Of a stretch of 7,855 bases of DNA, positions 6,989 through 7,855 are shown piece by piece. The stretch's first letter is position 1. Every line of letters starts with the position of its first letter. The translations under genes and the position numbers were made by a program. The stretch comes from an uncultured Treponema sp. (GTDB taxonomy: Bacteria; Spirochaetota; Spirochaetia; Treponematales; Treponemataceae): the NCBI GenBank assembly GCA_905236315.1, contig CAJOPO010000498.1:1-7855 (forward strand). The letters are read 5' to 3'. Under the pieces are notes generated by a model, which saw only the letters and a list, made by a program, of their open reading frames with translations, was not told where the DNA came from and did no database searches.

Positions 6989-7855
6989 ATGCCATACACT
7001 ATAGAAAAACTTAATAATACTGCTTTTTTATCTTTCCCAGAAATGAAAAATATGCTGCTAGAGGAGTTTTCTTCTAGACTAGGTATACAATCTTCATCTT
7101 TCACAGAATATGGCGACCTTCTTACATCGCAAGATAAAATAGAAAACTTTGTTCCATATTGGGCAAGCACTGTATTGCAAGAGCCAATGCTAATAAAATT
7201 TGATTCCATAGGGGACGCTTCTAAGGCCTTGCGTTCTATGCAGCGGTCTTGGGCACCCTATGAATACAAATGCTTTAGACGCTCTGCTTTATTACAAGAA
7301 AAACTCCCCTTTATAAACTTAAAAAAGAAAATCTTTCCATATAATATCCCCCTCTCTTCTATAGGGCTTTATACCTTACTTGATGAACACACTATGATTG
7401 CTTCTGCTAAAACATCAAGTTTTCTGCCAGCGGGAAGAATAGAGTTTGTAGAAGACCACGAAAATCCTCCAAGTAGGGCATATTTAAAACTGCAAGAAGC
7501 ACTTTGCCTTGCAAAAGCATACTTTGACGTTGAACTTCCTAATGAAGAATCACGCTGCTTTGAAGCAGGTGCGTGTCCTGGAGGTTGGACTTGGGTACTT
7601 ACAAGTCTTGGCTCTAGTGTCTTAGCGGTGGATAGAAGCCCCCTAGCTCCTTCTCTTATGGAAAGCCCCTTAGTAGAGTTTAAAGCACATGACGCTTTTA
7701 CTTTAAAGCCTCAAGATTTAGGAGAGTTTGATTGGGTCTTTAGCGATGTTATATGCTACCCTGCAAGACTTTTAGAGTGGGTGCATGTATGGCTAGAAAG
7801 TGGTCTTGTAAAGAATATGATTTGCACTATAAAAATGCAGGGAGCTATAGATTGG
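6989..7855 (+). CDS. RlmM/FtsJ-like rRNA 2'-O-ribose methyltransferase (partial, C-terminus beyond the right edge)
   Basis: The frame is open from ATG 6989 to the window end: 289 codons, no stop. The C-terminal half is an S-adenosylmethionine-dependent Rossmann methyltransferase closest in pattern to RlmM, which 2'-O-methylates C2498 of 23S rRNA in E. coli. Visible are SRAYLKLQEA (162-171, with catalytic Lys167), motif I EAGACPGGWTWVL (192-204), AVDRSPLAPSLM (213-224, with Asp215 expected to hold the SAM ribose), FDWVFSDVICYPARLLEWV (247-265, with Asp253) and ICTIKMQG (278-285, with Lys282). These are three members of the FtsJ-family K-D-K-E tetrad; the final Glu would lie beyond the edge. 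The W-T-W and P-A-R elements match RlmM rather than RlmE. The N-terminal 150 residues, where RlmM has RFLD and THUMP domains, are poorly recognisable. It starts 5 nt after the PilZ stop without a Shine-Dalgarno, suggesting coupled translation. The family is secure; the exact nucleotide target is not. Confidence 0.85.
   Translation, partial: MPYTIEKLNNTAFLSFPEMKNMLLEEFSSRLGIQSSSFTEYGDLLTSQDKIENFVPYWASTVLQEPMLIKFDSIGDASKALRSMQRSWAPYEYKCFRRSALLQEKLPFINLKKKIFPYNIPLSSIGLYTLLDEHTMIASAKTSSFLPAGRIEFVEDHENPPSRAYLKLQEALCLAKAYFDVELPNEESRCFEAGACPGGWTWVLTSLGSSVLAVDRSPLAPSLMESPLVEFKAHDAFTLKPQDLGEFDWVFSDVICYPARLLEWVHVWLESGLVKNMICTIKMQGAIDW

Noticed and set aside
6970..7209. Minus-strand open frame opposite the methyltransferase start
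   Set aside because: Antisense to the continuous methyltransferase frame; no family resemblance.

Overview
The window looks like ordinary chromosomal DNA from a low-GC bacterium. The style of the proteins suggests a treponeme-like spirochaete: a PilZ protein beside dnaE, weak or absent Shine-Dalgarno sites, A/T-rich wobble positions. That placement is inference from protein and codon style; no rRNA or other taxonomic marker is present. Five protein genes fill almost the whole window. I see no RNA gene, mobile element, CRISPR array or attachment site.

Left part, minus strand (6451 down to 1): dnaE (replicative DNA polymerase III alpha subunit), then a YggT-family membrane protein, then recG (fork-remodelling helicase, running off the left edge). 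dnaE and yggT are 9 nt apart, and the yggT stop overlaps the recG start by one base (TAATG). The three are therefore almost certainly one transcript, read from a promoter upstream of dnaE. DnaE copies DNA, RecG rescues stalled forks, and the YggT protein is a small membrane protein of unclear role.

Right part, plus strand (6612 to 7855): a small PilZ-domain protein (likely c-di-GMP receptor), followed after 5 nt by an RlmM/FtsJ-like rRNA 2'-O-ribose methyltransferase that runs off the right edge. These two probably form a second operon.

The two operons diverge from a 160-bp intergenic region (6452-6611) holding one plausible sigma70-type promoter per direction. The rightward promoter has a perfect 6-bp inverted repeat inside its spacer. 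Its predicted start site falls at the ATG of the PilZ gene, suggesting a leaderless mRNA.

I found no convincing new biological system. The most checkable points are the leaderless promoter with an embedded palindrome, an apparently intact PHP metal site in DnaE, substitutions in conserved RecG motifs, and the pairing of a c-di-GMP-type receptor with an rRNA methyltransferase.
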